Below, piece after piece: positions 62,505 through 64,000 of a stretch of 64,000 bases of DNA. The first letter of the stretch is position 1. Every line of letters begins with the position of its first letter. A program made the translations under genes and the position numbers. The notes beneath the pieces are model-generated. The model did not search any database. It was given only the letters and a program-made list of their open reading frames with translations, and had not been told where the DNA came from. Where the stretch lies: contig JADKAO010000005.1 of NCBI GenBank assembly GCA_016715285.1, forward strand, positions 248,001-312,000. Direction: 5' to 3'. This DNA is from Actinomycetales bacterium. Lineage in GTDB: Bacteria; Actinomycetota; Actinomycetes; Actinomycetales; Dermatophilaceae.

Positions 62505-63503
62505 GTGAGCGAAGCCCGTGACGTCACGATCACTCGACGGCATACCCTCTCCCTCCTCGCCGCAGCTATCGCTGTCGGAGGAGCGGGTGTCACTTCGGCG
62601 TGCTCGGCCACCGCGCCGTCCAGCGCCGGCACTCCGGGCGGGAGCGCGACAAGCCTCAAACCCTCCACCGCGCCGCTCACCACCGGGCCCCCCGCGAGCA
62701 TCACCCCAGCCGGAGGCCCCGGCACCGCGCCAGCGACCTCCCGAGCACCCGCCCCGGGCGTCCCACGGAGCGCACCCGCTCGAGCAGACATCGTTGCTCG
62801 GTATGCCGGACTGGCTCCCCGGGAGTGGGGCCTCGAACCCACCGGAATCGTCCAGGCGCTCGGGACCACAGGAGTTCGAGACAAGGCCGTCGCGCTGACC
62901 TTCGACCTCTGTGGTGGGCCGACACCGACGAGCGGGGGCAACGGGTATGACGCCGATCTCGTGGAGCTGCTCCGCCGACACGACGCTCGCGCAACGTTCT
63001 TCGTCAACGCCAGATGGGCACGGGCTAACCCTCGACTCATGGATCAGCTCATCGCCGATCCGCGGTTCGAGATCGGCAACCATGGGACGCAGCACCTGCC
63101 GCTATCGGTCTCCGGCCGCAAGGGCTACACCGAGCAGGGCACTCACAACCCGGGGGAGGTCTATGACGAAGTGATGGGCAACACCGAATTGCTGACTCAG
63201 CTCACGGGCCATGCACCTCGCTGGTTCCGTTCTGGCACAGCGCATTATGACGAGATCGCGGTCAAGATCGTCGGCGATCTCGGCCAGCGTTGTATCGGCT
63301 TCACGGTCAACGGCGATGCGGGGACGACATTCACCGCGCCCCAGGTCGTCAGCGCGGTCCGCACTGCCAAGGCTGGCGACATCGTCATTTCGCACGCGAA
63401 TCGGCCCCCAGCGCAAACCGCAGAGGGGTATGCCGTGGCGCTGCCAGCCCTGCTCGCCCGTGGCCTGCGCTGCGTCACCCTCTCGGACTACCTCACCGGC
63501 TAG
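62505..63503 (+). CDS. Polysaccharide deacetylase (NodB-type) lipoprotein
   Basis: The 332-residue protein has a signal with TRRHTLSLLAAAIAVGGAG and lipobox VTSAC, then a Pro/Thr-rich linker and a NodB domain: ALTFDLCGG, NHGTQHL and WFRSGTAHYDE. It probably removes acetyl or similar groups from cell-wall sugars. The motif DD usual in the first block is DL here. The GTG at 62505 is my start; the GTG three bases earlier also fits. No ribosome site is clear. Confidence 0.85.
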   Translation: MSEARDVTITRRHTLSLLAAAIAVGGAGVTSACSATAPSSAGTPGGSATSLKPSTAPLTTGPPASITPAGGPGTAPATSRAPAPGVPRSAPARADIVARYAGLAPREWGLEPTGIVQALGTTGVRDKAVALTFDLCGGPTPTSGGNGYDADLVELLRRHDARATFFVNARWARANPRLMDQLIADPRFEIGNHGTQHLPLSVSGRKGYTEQGTHNPGEVYDEVMGNTELLTQLTGHAPRWFRSGTAHYDEIAVKIVGDLGQRCIGFTVNGDAGTTFTAPQVVSAVRTAKAGDIVISHANRPPAQTAEGYAVALPALLARGLRCVTLSDYLTG

Positions 63504-63539
63504 TAAGAGTGGATTGCCACGCCACCTCAGGTAGCTGGC

Positions 63540-64000
63540 TCAGTCGAACCACACGTCCAGTCCATGGTGGGGGAAGACCGCTTGCCTCGTCGCCATCACC
63601 GCTCGGTCGACTTCACTCGACGGGTCGTAACCAAGGTCCCACGACCGCCACCACAGGGGCTGCCCTTCGGGCAGGTCGCCCATCCGCGTTGGCCCGGGTC
63701 GTCCGACAACGTGCTGCACATGCTCTCGCCACGACTCCGGAACTGGCACGCCAGGCAGGATCGGGCGGTGAGCCGCAATGGCGGTGAGGTGGGTCCAGGA
63801 TCGCGGCACCACATCAACGACCTCGTAGCCGCCACCGCCCAGCGCAACCCATTTGCCCCCGCAGAGGTCATGGCTGAGCTTGTGCAGGGACAACATCGCC
63901 TCGCGCTGAGCCTCGATCGACAGCGCGAAATGGGCCAGCGGGTCATCGGTGTGCGTGTCGCAGCCGTGCTGGGTCACGAGGATGGAGGGTTTGAACGCCC
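63540..64000 (-). CDS. acuC: Acetoin utilisation protein AcuC (histone deacetylase family), 3' part
   Basis: Only the C-terminal 150 residues or so lie in the window; the gene runs off the end. The visible part has KPSILVTQHGCDTHTDDPLAH and GGGGYEVVDVVPRSW, which is the conserved end of the AcuC deacetylase group. It is convergent with the polysaccharide deacetylase. Confidence 0.85.
   Translation of the reverse strand, partial: AFKPSILVTQHGCDTHTDDPLAHFALSIEAQREAMLSLHKLSHDLCGGKWVALGGGGYEVVDVVPRSWTHLTAIAAHRPILPGVPVPESWREHVQHVVGRPGPTRMGDLPEGQPLWWRSWDLGYDPSSEVDRAVMATRQAVFPHHGLDVWFD

Larger units (their letters stand above)
99..63435. repeat. Dispersed octamer GTATGCCG/CGGCATAC (about 87 copies)
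   Basis: The octamer occurs about 87 times by my hand count, 43 as GTATGCCG and 44 as CGGCATAC on the plus strand. Copies are spread through the whole window; examples start at 99, 2371, 4511, 6323, 12431, 20653, 30429, 42497, 50301, 57451 and 63428. At about 70% GC, roughly two copies are expected by chance. It is found in coding DNA (often spelling Tyr-Ala or Ala-Tyr), in gaps and inside hairpins. The flanking bases often extend it to CCGGCATACCGG, whose ends can pair around a CATA loop. The entry marks first to last copy, not one continuous element. Confidence 0.85.

Noticed and set aside
1..64000. CRISPR arrays, tRNA, rRNA, insertion sequences or prophage genes
   Set aside because: No spaced direct repeats, cloverleaf, transposase or phage-like genes were seen; gaps are short and the gene order is that of a core chromosome.

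Overview
The window is a contiguous piece of a high-GC actinobacterial chromosome. Typical signs are GTG starts, four-base ATGA/GTGA gene overlaps, a menaquinone pathway, Rex, a BldC-like regulator and the 32-residue ribosomal protein bS22. Gene content and the order histidine phosphatase - TlpA-like - CcdA - ResB - CcsB, and BldC - bS22 - epimerase - acyltransferase, fit an actinomycete of the order Micrococcales. A Dermatophilaceae/Intrasporangiaceae/Dermacoccaceae-type organism is my inference; I cannot fix the genus from the sequence.

Layout. (i) 0.1-4.5 kb: PTS genes, with a fructose EII split by a frame change, then HPr and enzyme I. (ii) 4.5-10 kb: a CaiB/BaiF CoA-transferase, the two-subunit 2-oxoglutarate:ferredoxin oxidoreductase KorAB and a RarD-type permease. 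(iii) 10-28.5 kb, minus strand: a geranylgeranyl-reductase-like gene (menJ), a possible 40-codon coupled ORF, all fourteen nuo genes A to N, and a polyprenyl diphosphate synthase. (iv) 28.6-34.1 kb: menG (minus), then menF, menD and a MurJ-type flippase (plus). (v) 34.1-37.9 kb, minus strand: a three-gene operon of D-aspartate-ligase-like ATP-grasp enzyme, aspartate racemase and class-II asparagine synthase, probably a peptidoglycan cross-bridge module. (vi) 37.9-41.4 kb: a scarred region with a membrane protein, a ruined patatin gene and two partial copies of the 3' end of an acetyl-CoA hydrolase/transferase gene. (vii) 41.5-49.8 kb: menC (frameshifted), a lipoprotein/response regulator/kinase operon, a secreted protein, menB, menE, a small membrane protein and menA. 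(viii) 49.8-54.9 kb: cytochrome c maturation operon. (ix) 55-62.3 kb: MarR/YceI pair, hemD, rex, glutaredoxin-like, acyltransferase, epimerase, bS22 and BldC-like. (x) 62.5-64 kb: polysaccharide deacetylase and the 3' part of acuC.

Together, regions iii, iv, vii and viii supply most of a menaquinone-based respiratory chain: complex I, quinone head and tail synthesis, tail reduction and cytochrome c assembly. Matches to the Rex operator stand upstream of both rex and menJ, which suggests that NADH/NAD+ state controls this respiratory block.

The most unusual signals are: an octamer GTATGCCG (and complement CGGCATAC) found about 87 times by eye in 64 kb, in both orientations and in both genes and gaps; the D-Asp cross-bridge operon convergent to a murJ paralogue; the Rex-menJ link; and apparent frameshifts in fruA and menC that may be sequencing errors.
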